DNA of 41,780 nt from Methylotenera sp. (lineage in GTDB: Bacteria > Pseudomonadota > Gammaproteobacteria > Burkholderiales > Methylophilaceae), in assembly GCA_030652995.1 (NCBI GenBank), contig JAUSAG010000048.1:1-41780 (forward strand), read 5' to 3'. Shown one piece after another: positions 1 to 8,346 of the stretch. How positions within the stretch are numbered: the first letter of the stretch is position 1; the number at the start of each line of letters is the position of its first letter. Below the pieces are notes generated by a model that saw only the letters and a program-made list of their open reading frames with translations, ran no database searches and was not told where the DNA came from. A program made the translations under genes and the position numbers.

Positions 1-52
1 AGCGCATTGCTTCTATCCCTGATGGAATTTGCTGAATAACGCCAGATCATTA

Positions 53-209
53 GGACGCACTCTAGGTGCTATGGAAAATACTGGTTTGGTTACTCACGGT
101 CTGACCTGTCTCGCCATCACTTCATGATTGCCTGTGCAATCGGTGGAAGCCTTTCTCCTTAATCTCGTTTTTGACGTTCGTTACCAATTTGTTTGTATGC
201 AGCCGTCTT
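53..209 (-). ncRNA. Candidate bridge/seek RNA region of the IS110-family element
   Basis: The stretch between the transposase stop and the left subterminal repeat contains no ORF. IS110-family elements encode a guide RNA (bridge or seek RNA) in a non-coding end, and in the IS1111 subgroup it lies downstream of the transposase, which is this position. The sequence does not by itself show loop specificities; the call rests on location and family knowledge. Confidence 0.35.
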
Positions 210-246
210 GATCATGCTACGCAGCGTAAGCTGCCGTAGCATGATC
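210..246. repeat. Perfect 12-bp inverted repeat at the 3' end of the transposase gene
   Basis: GATCATGCTACG at 210-221 is mirrored by CGTAGCATGATC at 235-246. The 13-base loop itself contains CAGC/GCTG, so the stem can extend. The arms code for the transposase C-terminus and include its stop codon. There is no U-tract on the minus strand, so this is not a classical terminator. It may fold at the mRNA 3' end, or delimit the start of the guide RNA. Confidence 0.7.
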
Positions 247-1251
247 ATGGCGGAATGTTGTACCTTTGGCCAGCAGCGCCCAGATGACCCTAGCATTCTT
301 GTTTGCCAAAGCAACCGCCGCCACGTTCTTGTTACGCCGTGCCATGAGCTTGCATAGCCAACTCTCTGGTGCCGCCTTGTGCTCGGCAAAACGGATGACT
401 GCCCGCGCACCGTGAATCAGCAAGGTTCTGAGGTAAGTATCACCACGCTTACTGATGCCAAGCAGATGCTGCTTGCCACCACTGGAGTGCTGCCGAGGTA
501 CCAGTCCCATCCACGCCGCCAACTGGCGACCATTTTGGAATTCTTTTACCTCTCCTACCGTCGCTACGATCGCGCTCGCGGTAATGGGGCCAATGCCAGG
601 AATCGTTTCCAGCTTGCGGCTGAGTTCACTTTCTTTGTGCCACAGCTTGATCTGTAGTTCCAGCTCGTCCACCTGACGATCCAGCACCTTCAGGTTCTCC
701 GTCAGTCGTTTCAACAGGTTGCGCATGGTGCCTGGCAAACCATTCTCACGATCTTCCAGAATGTCTGGTACACGTTTGGCAATCGCGTTGATACCTTGTG
801 GGATGACAATACCAAATTCGGAGAGCAAGCCTCGCATCTGGTTGGCCTGTGCGGTTCTCGCCTTCACAAACCCTTGTCTTGCGCGATGTACCGACAGCAT
901 TGCTTGCTGTTCGACATTCTTCATCGGTACGAAGCGCATATTGGGTCGGGTCACGGCTTCGCAAATGGCTTCTGCATCTGCCATGTCGTTCTTATTGGTC
1001 TTCACATACGGCTTAACGAATTGCGGTGCCATAAGTTTCACGGTATGTCCGTACTCGCCTAGCTTCCTTGCCCAGTGATGCGCACTGCCGCAGGCTTCCA
1101 TGCCAATCAGGCAGGGTTCCAAATTGCTGAAGAACTTTGCCATCTCGCTCCGGCGCAGTTGCTTACGCAGAACCGCTTTGCCATGTGTATCTACGCCGTG
1201 AATCTGAAACATTTCCTTTGCCAAATCAATGCCAATTGTTGTAATCTTCAT
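217..1251 (-). CDS. IS110-family transposase (DEDD recombinase)
   Basis: This 344-residue protein is a full-length RNA-guided DEDD recombinase of the IS110 family. The N-terminal RuvC-like domain shows GIDLAK (Asp near residue 9), MEACGS (Glu) and DMADAEAI (two Asp). The C-terminal Transposase_20 domain has the helix-hairpin-helix-like IPGIGPITASAI and the QHSSGGK segment with the serine needed by this family. The ATG at 1249-1251 directly follows the right-hand non-coding end. No frameshift or stop interrupts it, so the copy could be active. The last codons lie inside a strong hairpin (210-246). Family assignment is secure; the IS1111 subgroup is inferred from the layout of the non-coding ends. 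Confidence 0.95.
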   Translation of the reverse strand: MKITTIGIDLAKEMFQIHGVDTHGKAVLRKQLRRSEMAKFFSNLEPCLIGMEACGSAHHWARKLGEYGHTVKLMAPQFVKPYVKTNKNDMADAEAICEAVTRPNMRFVPMKNVEQQAMLSVHRARQGFVKARTAQANQMRGLLSEFGIVIPQGINAIAKRVPDILEDRENGLPGTMRNLLKRLTENLKVLDRQVDELELQIKLWHKESELSRKLETIPGIGPITASAIVATVGEVKEFQNGRQLAAWMGLVPRQHSSGGKQHLLGISKRGDTYLRTLLIHGARAVIRFAEHKAAPESWLCKLMARRNKNVAAVALANKNARVIWALLAKGTTFRHDHATAAYAA

Positions 1252-1575
1252 TTGGACGCCTCTTTCTAGTTAAGTGGTTTGTAGAAACTCTACTTTGGCA
1301 CGTTGATGCCGTTTTAGGAAGTGGGCGTCCATTCCATTATTAGGACTTGGAATGGTAACGCCGCACAGTTTGGTGGATTTTTTGTGCACGTTTTATGGAC
1401 AATAGTCACTCTATTGACAGAAAATTTGTACAAAAAAGGCGCAAAATTGCAAGTTAACATTCAAGTAGATGATAAATCACCTAATGGAGAATCTGGGTTT
1501 AAGCTATCGGCTTCTATCTGAAAAATTATAAATGCTTGTTGTTTCTCGCCTTTTTGTAGCTGATAATCTCACCTT
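1252..1575. other. Intergenic: right end of the IS element, then the leader of the Fur/Zur-type gene
   Basis: The first 90 bases belong to the insertion sequence and contain the pair GGACGCC (1254-1260) / GGCGTCC (1324-1330). A second inverted repeat, CCATTCCA (1329-1336) / TGGAATGG (1348-1355), overlaps the element boundary. From about 1360 to 1575 I see AT-rich sequence that should hold the promoter of the regulator gene. A 66-codon ORF here shows no recognisable features and is not called. An AAATGC half-site near 1529 only weakly resembles the palindromes found downstream, so autoregulation is not demonstrated. Confidence 0.5.
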
Positions 1576-1992
1576 ATGAATACTGAAGAACTTATTACAA
1601 GGGCGGGATTAAGACCGACCCGGGCGCGTATTGTAGTGCTTGACGTACTTGCAAAAGCTAGTAGCGCCATGAGCCACGCTGAAATTCTGGCTCAAATGTC
1701 CCATCAAAAAGAATTTGATAGAGTCACTATTTATCGAGTGTTGGATTGGCTGACTGAACATCACTTAATTCATAAAATTTCAGGTGATAATCGTGCCTGG
1801 AAGTTTCAGCTATCTCAATATGAGCGAGAAGACGAATCTTTGCATCAGCATGCACATTTGCAATGCAGTGCATGCGGCAAAGTGATTTGCATACACGAAC
1901 TTGAACCGCACTTTCCCAGCAAAATCCTTGCTAAATACCACGTTAAATCTATTGATATTCATATCAAAGGTTTATGCCCTGATTGTATTTAA
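1576..1992 (+). CDS. zur: Fur-family transcriptional repressor, probably Zur (zinc uptake regulator)
   Basis: This 138-residue protein has Fur-family architecture: an N-terminal winged helix (RPTRARIVVLDVL and FDRVTIYRVLDWL, recognition helix around residues 48-60) and a C-terminal dimerisation domain. The structural zinc site is formed by C97-x2-C100 and C134-x2-C137. HQHAH at residues 90-94 supplies regulatory metal ligands. A Fur-family protein beside a ZIP transporter, two COG0523 GTPases and a TonB receptor points to zinc sensing rather than iron. Expected action is repression with zinc bound, relieved by starvation. Two palindromes that I take as its operators lie just downstream, before the ZIP gene. 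Fur-family membership is firm; zinc specificity is inferred from context. Confidence 0.85.
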   Translation: MNTEELITRAGLRPTRARIVVLDVLAKASSAMSHAEILAQMSHQKEFDRVTIYRVLDWLTEHHLIHKISGDNRAWKFQLSQYEREDESLHQHAHLQCSACGKVICIHELEPHFPSKILAKYHVKSIDIHIKGLCPDCI

Positions 1993-2017
1993 CTTACCCT
2001 AAGCTACCTTCTAGATA

Positions 2018-2050
2018 AAATATAAATGCAATAATGTTGCATTTATATTT
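2018..2050. promoter_or_regulatory. Putative Zur box 1: perfect 14-bp inverted repeat
   Basis: AAATATAAATGCAA (2018-2031) and TTGCATTTATATTT (2037-2050) are exact inverse complements separated by TAATG. The core TGCAATAATGTTGCA matches the two other palindromes in the window (2062-2082 and about 10663-10683). It lies about 120 bases before the ZIP start codon and just after the regulator gene, so as RNA it could also serve as a rho-independent-like end of that gene. Operator function is inferred from repetition and context. Confidence 0.65.
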
Positions 2051-2061
2051 CCACACCCTTA

Positions 2062-2082
2062 AAATGCAACACTGTTGCTTTT
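2062..2082. promoter_or_regulatory. Putative Zur box 2
   Basis: GCAAC-ACT-GTTGC is a perfect palindrome at 2066-2078, embedded in AAAT and TTTT flanks that extend the symmetry. It shares 12 to 13 of the central 15 bases with the sites at 2018-2050 and near 10673. Spacing of about 38 bases to the centre of box 1 would allow two dimers to bind before the ZIP operon. Confidence 0.65.
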
Positions 2083-2169
2083 TATGTAATCCAGCCTTAA
2101 TCAACGCATCATAACGATACTTTATTAACCTATCCAATCAATGCGTACCTGTATAACAAGCTCAATAAC

Positions 2170-2913
2170 ATGACACTCATACAAATTATTCTTGCCACGC
2201 TCATTGGAGGTATTTTTTCAGTATTACTAGCCGCTACCATTGCGCTTACATTCTTAGCAAAATTCGCTAACCGCATGGTGGCATTTTCTGTAGGCGTGCT
2301 ACTTGGTTTTGCTTTAACAGATATTTTTCCAGAAGCAGTAAATCTTGGTCTAGATATAACCGAAGCAGGCTGGGTATTGGTGGCAGGCATCATGCTCTTT
2401 TTTTTACTAGAAAAGCTAGCTTTATGGCGACATGACCACGCAACCAGTCTAGGTAAAAGTCAGTACAAACCTCAGGTTGCAATGGTAGTCATCGGCGATG
2501 GTATGCATAATTTTGTAGATGGGGTTTTGCTGGCTGCCGCATTTTTAACCGACTGGAAGTTAGGTTGGGCTACCGCTATCGCTATTACCGCACATGAAAT
2601 ACCTCAAGAGATATCAGATTTTATGGTGTTGTTAAATGCTGGCGTTTCAAAAACAAAAGCACTATTACTTAATGCTATTTCAGGTGCAGCCATGACTTTG
2701 GGCGGTTTAATCGGCTGGTTAAGCTTAACTAATGCAAATACAGCAATTCCTTATGTATTAACTTTGGCCGCATCTAGTTTTATCTACATAGCCGTGGCTG
2801 ATTTAGTCCCTGAGCTTCACCATCACCGCAAACCTAAAGATATGTTAATACAACTAGGTTTAATTGCACTAGGGCTGTGTGTAGTAGCGCTTGCTAAATT
2901 AATACAACATTAA
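2170..2913 (+). CDS. ZIP-family zinc/divalent metal transporter
   Basis: A 247-residue inner-membrane protein with about eight hydrophobic segments, of normal length for bacterial ZIP proteins such as ZupT. The TM4 signature is GDGMHNFVDG (H113, N114, D117) and the TM5 signature is AHEIPQE (H142, E143, E147); together these form the binuclear metal site. A short hydrophilic loop around residues 86-100 (WRHDHATS) has histidines that may help capture metal. The expected role is uptake of Zn2+ into the cytoplasm. It is first in a run of same-strand genes reaching to 9596, and the two palindromes before it suggest Zur control. The ATG at 2170 is the first in frame after those sites. Family is certain; the exact cation range is not visible. 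Confidence 0.9.
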   Translation: MTLIQIILATLIGGIFSVLLAATIALTFLAKFANRMVAFSVGVLLGFALTDIFPEAVNLGLDITEAGWVLVAGIMLFFLLEKLALWRHDHATSLGKSQYKPQVAMVVIGDGMHNFVDGVLLAAAFLTDWKLGWATAIAITAHEIPQEISDFMVLLNAGVSKTKALLLNAISGAAMTLGGLIGWLSLTNANTAIPYVLTLAASSFIYIAVADLVPELHHHRKPKDMLIQLGLIALGLCVVALAKLIQH

Positions 2914-2940
2914 AAAATTTTGGGCTCATAAAGGATCAAC

Positions 2941-4208
2941 ATGATAAAAAATACAGATACAAAAATAAAAAAACTCCCCGTCACTGTGCTTTCTGGCTTT
3001 TTAGGTGCTGGCAAAACTCTATCAGATCAACTAGACAAGTTAATTGTCGCTAGACCAGACAAGATAATTGTCGCTCAATAGGCAAGCGTGTCGCGGTGAT
3101 CGTTAACGACATGTCAGAAGTCAACATCGACGCACAACTCGTGCGTGAGGGAGGCGCTGAACTATCACGTCAAGAGGAAAAGTTAGTAGAAATGAGCAAC
3201 GGTTGCATATGCTGCACCTTGCGTGAAGACTTATTATTGGAAATCACCCGTTTGGCCAAAGAAAATCGTTTTGATTACCTGCTAATAGAAACCACAGGAA
3301 TTTCAGAACCTTTACCTATTGCCGAAACTTTTACATTTGCTGATGAAGATGGCACCTCGCTCGCAGATGTTGCACAATTAGACACCATGGTAACAGTTGT
3401 AGATAGCTACAATTTCCTCAAAGACTACAGTTCACAAGATATGCTAACTGCACGTGGCGAATCACTCGGTGAAGAAGATGAACGTACCGTGGTGGATTTG
3501 CTGGTTGACCAAATTGAGTTCTGTGACGTGCTGGTTCTTAACAAAACCGACTTGATGACGCCGAGCGAAATCGCTCGACTTGAAGGCATCCTCAAAACAT
3601 TTAACCCACGTGCTCAGATCATCCATAGCAGTTTTGGGAAAGTACCGCTAAATCGCATCATGAATACAGGTTTATTCGATTTTGACCAAGCGGCAGATGC
3701 TCCCGGATGGTTACAAGAGTTACGTGGTGAACATGTTCCTGAAACAGAGGAATATGGAATTAGTAGCTTTGTGTATCGAGCGCGTAAACCGTTTCACCCA
3801 CAACGCTTATGGCAATGGTTCAATACCGAATGGTCTGGTGTGGTACGCTCTAAAGGACGTTACTGGATAGCCTCACGCCCTGATTTCTGCGCCACATGGT
3901 CACAAGCAGGCGCTGTGACTCGCACAGAGCTTGCAGGTATGTGGTGGGCAACCACTCCGCATGAGCTATGGCCTGAAGATGATGAAAGTTTCCAGCATAT
4001 TAAATCACGCTGGCAAGAACCTTACGGAGATAGACAACAAGAATTGGTCATCATTGGTATGCAGATGGATAAAACAACACTGACCGCCAGCTTTGATGCA
4101 TGTTTACTCACAGACGCAGAGTTAGCTCTTGGGATGGAGGCTTGGAAAACAATGGATGACCCATTCCCCAAATGGCCGAATGTTGAGCCTGCTCAAGAAA
4201 TCGCATAA
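2941..4208 (+). pseudogene. COG0523 (CobW/ZigA-like) GTPase gene disrupted after the P-loop
   Basis: Reading starts at ATG 2941 with a typical COG0523 N-terminus (LPVTVLSGFLGAGKT, complete Walker A). It then runs into 62 bases (3019-3080) where the family has about 33 bases coding TLLNH-type residues, and stops at TAG 3079-3081. The rest is intact in another frame (GKRVAVIVNDMSEVN onward). It carries the GCICC zinc motif, the ETTGISEP switch, the NKTD guanine-specificity motif and a full CobW C-terminal domain with WIASRP, ending at 4208. The largest remaining ORF (GTG 3096 or ATG 3111) would make a protein without a P-loop, unable to bind GTP normally. Its codon use and length look unchanged, so the break appears recent; a sequencing error cannot explain a 29-base net gain. 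The intact family would be a zinc-delivery GTPase. A second complete paralogue lies at 10910-11926. Confidence 0.75.
3033..3075 (+). repeat. Two 19-bp direct repeats, 24-bp period, inside the broken COG0523 gene
   Basis: AGACAAGTTAATTGTCGCT at 3033-3051 recurs at 3057-3075 with one change (T to A). Each copy contains an imperfect dyad, GACAA-N5-TTGTC. They sit exactly in the extra sequence that interrupts the GTPase. A plain 24-base duplication would preserve frame, so an additional event is needed. Tandem sites with this look resemble transposase-binding repeats at ends of TnsB/TniA-type elements; that comparison is from memory and is only a suggestion. Confidence 0.7.
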
Positions 4209-4234
4209 AATAAATCGTTGATAGGAATTACTTC

Positions 4235-6217
4235 ATGAAACAAAAAATTATTTCAATTGCTGTGTCACTTCTCTTTGCACCCTTAGTGTATGCAGAGACA
4301 AAAAATAACGCCATTCAATTAGACAGTGTCGCTGTGATCGGGAAACATGAGTTACTTAATATTGACAGAAGCCTTGCAGGTTCGGTCGATGTCATCACGC
4401 GCGATGAGCTGGAATACGAACACGTGACTGATACCCTAGAACTGTATACCAAGGCACCTGGCGTGGTGCTGTCACGCTACAACCAAGGGATCATCAACAC
4501 TGATATATCCATTCGTGGTTTTGCCGGTGATGGCAGTACACCGCATGCTAAATTATTAGTGGATGGTATTCCATCAAATTTACACAATGGTTACAATGAA
4601 ATGGACTACCTATTTCCTACTAACATTCAAAGCATTCAAGTTTTTAAAGGCACAAGTGACCCTGCTTCAGGCGTATTTGCTACCGCTGGCAACTATAAAG
4701 TGGAGACTCGCAAAGATAATGGTAAGCAGCTACAGGCCAGCTTTGGTAGTTTTGATACAAAAGAATTACAAGGCTACTTTGGTGACAAACAGGGTGACTT
4801 AACCCAGAACTATGCACTAGGCTACCGCGCTGGAAAAGGCTATCGTGATCATACTGACATCGAAAAAATTGCTTTATCAGCGCGCTGGCAATATGACTTT
4901 GAAAAATCAAGCCTGGCGCTAAGTACAAAATATGGAAAATATAATGCATTTGAAGCGCCAGGTTACTTATCGAAAGATGAGGCACGTCGCAATCCAAGAC
5001 GTTCAGCTGACTTCGCTAACCAAGATGATGGTGAAAAAGAATTTAAACATATCAGTCTACATTACGACTACTTTTTTAATGAAGACACAGATTTAAGCCT
5101 CAAAGCATACAGTCAAGGTTTTGAACGAGAGAGAAATGTTCGATTTTCAGCTTCGCAATTATTAGTTGAGAACCGTTTTGATGACCAGAATATGCAAGGC
5201 ATAATCGCCAAGTTAAACTGGCGAATTAACCAAAACTGGACGTTACAAACAGGCTATGATATAGAAAAGCAAAAAGTCCTAGAACAGCGCTTCAGAGGAA
5301 CACAAACCCGGCGTGATTTCGACTTTGATTTTGAAACCCAAGGTGCTTTTGTACAACTTGAAAACACACCCACCAACTGGTTACGCTGGAACGTCGCGCT
5401 TAGAGCTGACCGACTAGATGGCGATGTAAATCGCGCATTTGTTGTGAATGGTGCAGCAACTAACCGTCGCATGTTTGATTTTGGTACGATCATGCAACCT
5501 AAGCTGAATGTATTTGCTAATATCACAGATACGCAAACCGTATTTGCTAACTATGGTCGCTCATTCCAGCATCCATTTGGAGGTGATGCTTTCACGACTG
5601 GTAATAAAAATGCGCGCGATGTTGCAATTAACGACGGTTGGGAGCTAGGGTTAAAAAGCAATTGGGCTAAACTCAACACACGCGTTTCATATTGGCAACA
5701 AGATGCACAAGATGAGTTTGTAGTCATCGACGGTACTGGTCAAAACGTAGGAGAAACTGAGCGCAAAGGATTGGATGCGAGTTTTGATATTACATTCAAT
5801 GAACAATGGTCTATTTGGGGGAATGTCTCTAAAGTATTTACCGAAATCACAAATGCATCAACTGCAAATCAGAACTTTACAGGCAACGACTTACGAGGAA
5901 TTCCAGACCATACTGCATCTGTCGGATTGCAATATACATACAGCGATAAATTGGTGGCTCGCGTTCACGTCGATAGACAAGGCGCCTACTATCTAAATGA
6001 AGCTAATATTGGTGGAAAGTATGGCGCATATACCCTCACTCATGCCAATGTCGATTACAAAACAAGTTGGGGAACAGTAAGTTTGCAAGCCAATAATATC
6101 TTTAATAAGTTTTACGAATATGTATTCGACCAAAATTTGATCAGTTCGGTCGTAGATTCGATTCACTCGCCTGGTGCTGGCCGCAACTTTACATTATCAG
6201 CAACAATGGACTTTTAG
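4235..6217 (+). CDS. TonB-dependent outer-membrane receptor, probably for zinc or a zinc complex
   Basis: A 660-residue protein with a signal peptide ending in VYA (about residue 20), a plug domain (about 25-155, with IDRSLAGSVDVITRDEL, SIRGF, LLVDGIP and IQSIQVFKGTSDPASGVFATAG) and a 22-strand type barrel ending in aromatic phenylalanine (TLSATMDF), as needed for BAM assembly. No N-terminal signalling extension is present, so it is not a surface-signalling transducer. It follows the GTPase gene by 26 bases and precedes the ABC ATPase by 9, so it is probably co-transcribed. The expected role is energised uptake across the outer membrane, substrate unknown. Zinc is inferred from the ZIP, COG0523 and Zur neighbours; iron-siderophore transport is the main alternative. 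Confidence 0.9.
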   Translation: MKQKIISIAVSLLFAPLVYAETKNNAIQLDSVAVIGKHELLNIDRSLAGSVDVITRDELEYEHVTDTLELYTKAPGVVLSRYNQGIINTDISIRGFAGDGSTPHAKLLVDGIPSNLHNGYNEMDYLFPTNIQSIQVFKGTSDPASGVFATAGNYKVETRKDNGKQLQASFGSFDTKELQGYFGDKQGDLTQNYALGYRAGKGYRDHTDIEKIALSARWQYDFEKSSLALSTKYGKYNAFEAPGYLSKDEARRNPRRSADFANQDDGEKEFKHISLHYDYFFNEDTDLSLKAYSQGFERERNVRFSASQLLVENRFDDQNMQGIIAKLNWRINQNWTLQTGYDIEKQKVLEQRFRGTQTRRDFDFDFETQGAFVQLENTPTNWLRWNVALRADRLDGDVNRAFVVNGAATNRRMFDFGTIMQPKLNVFANITDTQTVFANYGRSFQHPFGGDAFTTGNKNARDVAINDGWELGLKSNWAKLNTRVSYWQQDAQDEFVVIDGTGQNVGETERKGLDASFDITFNEQWSIWGNVSKVFTEITNASTANQNFTGNDLRGIPDHTASVGLQYTYSDKLVARVHVDRQGAYYLNEANIGGKYGAYTLTHANVDYKTSWGTVSLQANNIFNKFYEYVFDQNLISSVVDSIHSPGAGRNFTLSATMDF

Positions 6218-6226
6218 ACGCCCGAA

Positions 6227-6940
6227 ATGACCCTATTATCAATCAAGCTTTTCTCCTGTGCGTTCGAAGGTAAAAAGGTACTGCAATCACTTAACCTGAC
6301 CGTAGAAAAAGGTCAGGTTTTGTCTATTTTAGGTAGTAATGGCGCGGGTAAATCGACTTTACTTAAATGTATCCTTGGGCTTACTGACAAAAACGCACAA
6401 CTAGATGGTGATATTGAGATTTCAGGACACAGCGTATTTCAGCAGCCTTTGTTAGCTAGGGAACAACTAGCTTATGTACCTGAGCAACCTGCGGTTTATG
6501 GCCATTTGTCGGCCCTTGAAAATATACGTTATTTTCTAAGTCTATCGAGCACGTCTCAGGTATCGGCTCCTATCGAAGCCTATTTAAAACAGGTAGGACT
6601 GTTACAAGAAGCCTGGGATCGTCCGTGTAGTGAATATTCTAAGGGCATGAAACAAAAAGTGATGTTGGCGCTAGCTTTGGCAAAACAGGCCAAACTACTA
6701 CTGATGGACGAACCCAACTCTGGCTTAGATCCACAGGCGACAGATGAACTCAATCAAATTATTTTGCAATGCAAAAACAATGGTATGGGTGTGCTGGTCG
6801 TAACTCATGATGTATTGTCAGCCATGTCATTTTCAGACCAGTTGTATATGTTATCCAATGCACAACTGCAGCCCATATCAATTGATCAATCAACACTAAC
6901 GCTAGATAACCTCAAAAAAATGTATCAAGGTCAAGCATGA
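6227..6940 (+). CDS. ABC transporter ATP-binding protein (ABC-2 type)
   Basis: A 237-residue ATPase with all motifs: Walker A GSNGAGKST (residues 36-44), Q-loop YVPEQPAVYG (83-92), a signature-like YSKGMKQ (137-143), Walker B LLLMDEP (157-163), D-loop SGLDP and H-loop THD (H194). The YSKGMKQ form of the signature is that of the ABC-2/CcmA-type exporters and NosF-like proteins rather than of ZnuC-type importers. It starts 9 bases after the receptor gene, and its stop overlaps the next ATG by four bases (ATGA, 6937-6940), indicating translational coupling with the two permeases. It should energise them at the inner membrane. Confidence 0.92.
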   Translation: MTLLSIKLFSCAFEGKKVLQSLNLTVEKGQVLSILGSNGAGKSTLLKCILGLTDKNAQLDGDIEISGHSVFQQPLLAREQLAYVPEQPAVYGHLSALENIRYFLSLSSTSQVSAPIEAYLKQVGLLQEAWDRPCSEYSKGMKQKVMLALALAKQAKLLLMDEPNSGLDPQATDELNQIILQCKNNGMGVLVVTHDVLSAMSFSDQLYMLSNAQLQPISIDQSTLTLDNLKKMYQGQA

Positions 6941-8346
6941 CACTAACACCAGTTGTGATGATAATGCGCAACGAGTGGCAGCGCCTATGGCATGCCCGTA
7001 TCCCTGTATTATTACTAGTGGTGCTAGTGGTGCTGTGGACGATTGCGGCTTTTACTGCGCACCACCACTGGCAAGACCATGCACAAAATGTAGCGCAAGT
7101 CACCAAACAAAGCCAACAAGATTGGCAATCTCAACCGAACCGCCATCCGCATCGCGTATCACATTACGGCGATTTCGTTGTCAAGCCCTTGCATCCACTT
7201 AGCGTGATAGAACCTGGTATCATTGATCAATCTGGGCATTTGGTCTATCTGGAAGCGCATCGTTTAAACAGTGCCAATTTCAACCCTGCGACCGAGGCTA
7301 CCAGTTTGGGGCGTTTTCCGCTGATAACCCCAGCCATGATTGTGCAATGGTGGATGCCGTTATTTCTAATTATGATAGGCTATGCCAGCATCACAAGCGA
7401 AAAAGTGGCAGGCACTCTGGCTTATATGCGTGGCAACGGTAGCCCAGCTTGGCAAATTGCGGCAGGTAAATGGTTAGCTTTATTTTTACCATTGGCTTTT
7501 TTATTGTTATTACAAGCGCTACTTACCGCAGCGTGGATTTGGGGCACCGACCAAGCACTGCTGAGGCTATCTACCATGTGGTTGGGGCAAATGTTATATA
7601 TCGCTAGCTGGTGTGTACTTGTCATTTTGGTTTCATGGCACAGTCGTCAACTACACAGCGCATTGTTGACATTGCTATTGTGTTGGGTCTGCGTTTGCAT
7701 TATTTTCCCCAAGGGTTTAGCCAACTTAGCACAAATGAATCACCCCACCCAGCCACGCACTGAGGCCGAATACCATGCGGAACTGAAACTCAAAGAAATT
7801 GGTGATAGCCATAACCCAGACGACCCGCACTTTGCAACCTTTAAAGCAAGCCTGCTTAACCAATATGGCGTAACCCGTACTGAAGACCTACCTGTAAATT
7901 ACAACGGATTGCTCATGCAAGAAGCCGAGCGTTTGACTACCCAAGTATATCGCGAGCAACATGCACTGCATAACAAGCAACTTAATAAACAAAATGGTGC
8001 CATTCGCCAATGGTTATGGCTAACACCTGCATTAGCATTACAATATATACAAATGGCAAGTAGTGGTAATGATTTAGCACATCACCAAGCTTTTATTGAA
8101 CAATCTGAAAATAGACGTTATCAACTGATTCAGTACCTTAATCTGATACACACCCAAAAGGTAGATCAGCATGACGATAAAAATACCCGTGTTTCGGCAG
8201 AATTTTGGCGAAATGCTCCACGCCCACCTGTCACCTTAGCTACTTTAATAGTTAGTCGAGACTCATTAGTCACATCCTTGGCTGTATTGCTAGGATGGAT
8301 TCTGCTGCCAGTATTCTTACTTTACCGAGTATGGCATCGCACATGA
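6937..8346 (+). CDS. ABC-2 type permease with large extracytoplasmic domain (DUF3526-like), first of a pair
   Basis: A 469-residue membrane protein. Residues about 15-37 form the first membrane helix (IPVLLLVVLVVLWTIAAF), followed by a roughly 100-residue extracytoplasmic stretch that starts with a histidine cluster (AHHHWQDH). Then come about five helices (residues 130-270), a second soluble domain of about 150 residues with the HHQAFIEQSENRRYQ and RPP segments typical of DUF3526 proteins, and a final helix (about 440-465). NosY/ABC-2 permeases have six helices, so this is an expanded version. It is coupled by ATGA overlaps to genes on both sides. Substrate is unknown; histidine-rich loops facing the periplasm fit a metal role but do not prove it. 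Confidence 0.8.
   Translation: MTLTPVVMIMRNEWQRLWHARIPVLLLVVLVVLWTIAAFTAHHHWQDHAQNVAQVTKQSQQDWQSQPNRHPHRVSHYGDFVVKPLHPLSVIEPGIIDQSGHLVYLEAHRLNSANFNPATEATSLGRFPLITPAMIVQWWMPLFLIMIGYASITSEKVAGTLAYMRGNGSPAWQIAAGKWLALFLPLAFLLLLQALLTAAWIWGTDQALLRLSTMWLGQMLYIASWCVLVILVSWHSRQLHSALLTLLLCWVCVCIIFPKGLANLAQMNHPTQPRTEAEYHAELKLKEIGDSHNPDDPHFATFKASLLNQYGVTRTEDLPVNYNGLLMQEAERLTTQVYREQHALHNKQLNKQNGAIRQWLWLTPALALQYIQMASSGNDLAHHQAFIEQSENRRYQLIQYLNLIHTQKVDQHDDKNTRVSAEFWRNAPRPPVTLATLIVSRDSLVTSLAVLLGWILLPVFLLYRVWHRT

Larger units (their letters stand above)
48..1345 (-). mobile_element. IS110-family (IS1111-like) insertion sequence, apparently complete
   Basis: The element carries one transposase gene on the minus strand. 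Short subterminal inverted repeats can be seen: GGACGCAC at about 53-60 on the left and GGGCGTCC (reverse complement GGACGCCC) at 1323-1330 on the right. ATTAGGAC occurs at 49-56 and again at 1339-1346, so it could be part of the recombination core or of the target. Non-coding sequence is longer downstream of the transposase (about 165 nt) than upstream (about 90 nt), and subterminal repeats are present; both are typical of the IS1111 subgroup. The outer boundaries are inferred from these repeats and may be off by about 10 bases. There is no classical target duplication, as expected for this family. Confidence 0.6.

Noticed and set aside
379-1269. Several plus-strand ORFs across the transposase
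   Set aside because: They are antisense shadows of the complete IS110-family transposase and lack any family features.
1321-1521. 66-codon plus-strand ORF after the insertion sequence
   Set aside because: It starts inside the element's end, shows no recognisable domain or ribosome site, and overlaps the probable promoter of the regulator gene.
3033-3075. Repeat pair as a possible CRISPR array
   Set aside because: Only two 19-base copies with a 5-base gap; there are no spacers of usual size and no cas genes in the window.
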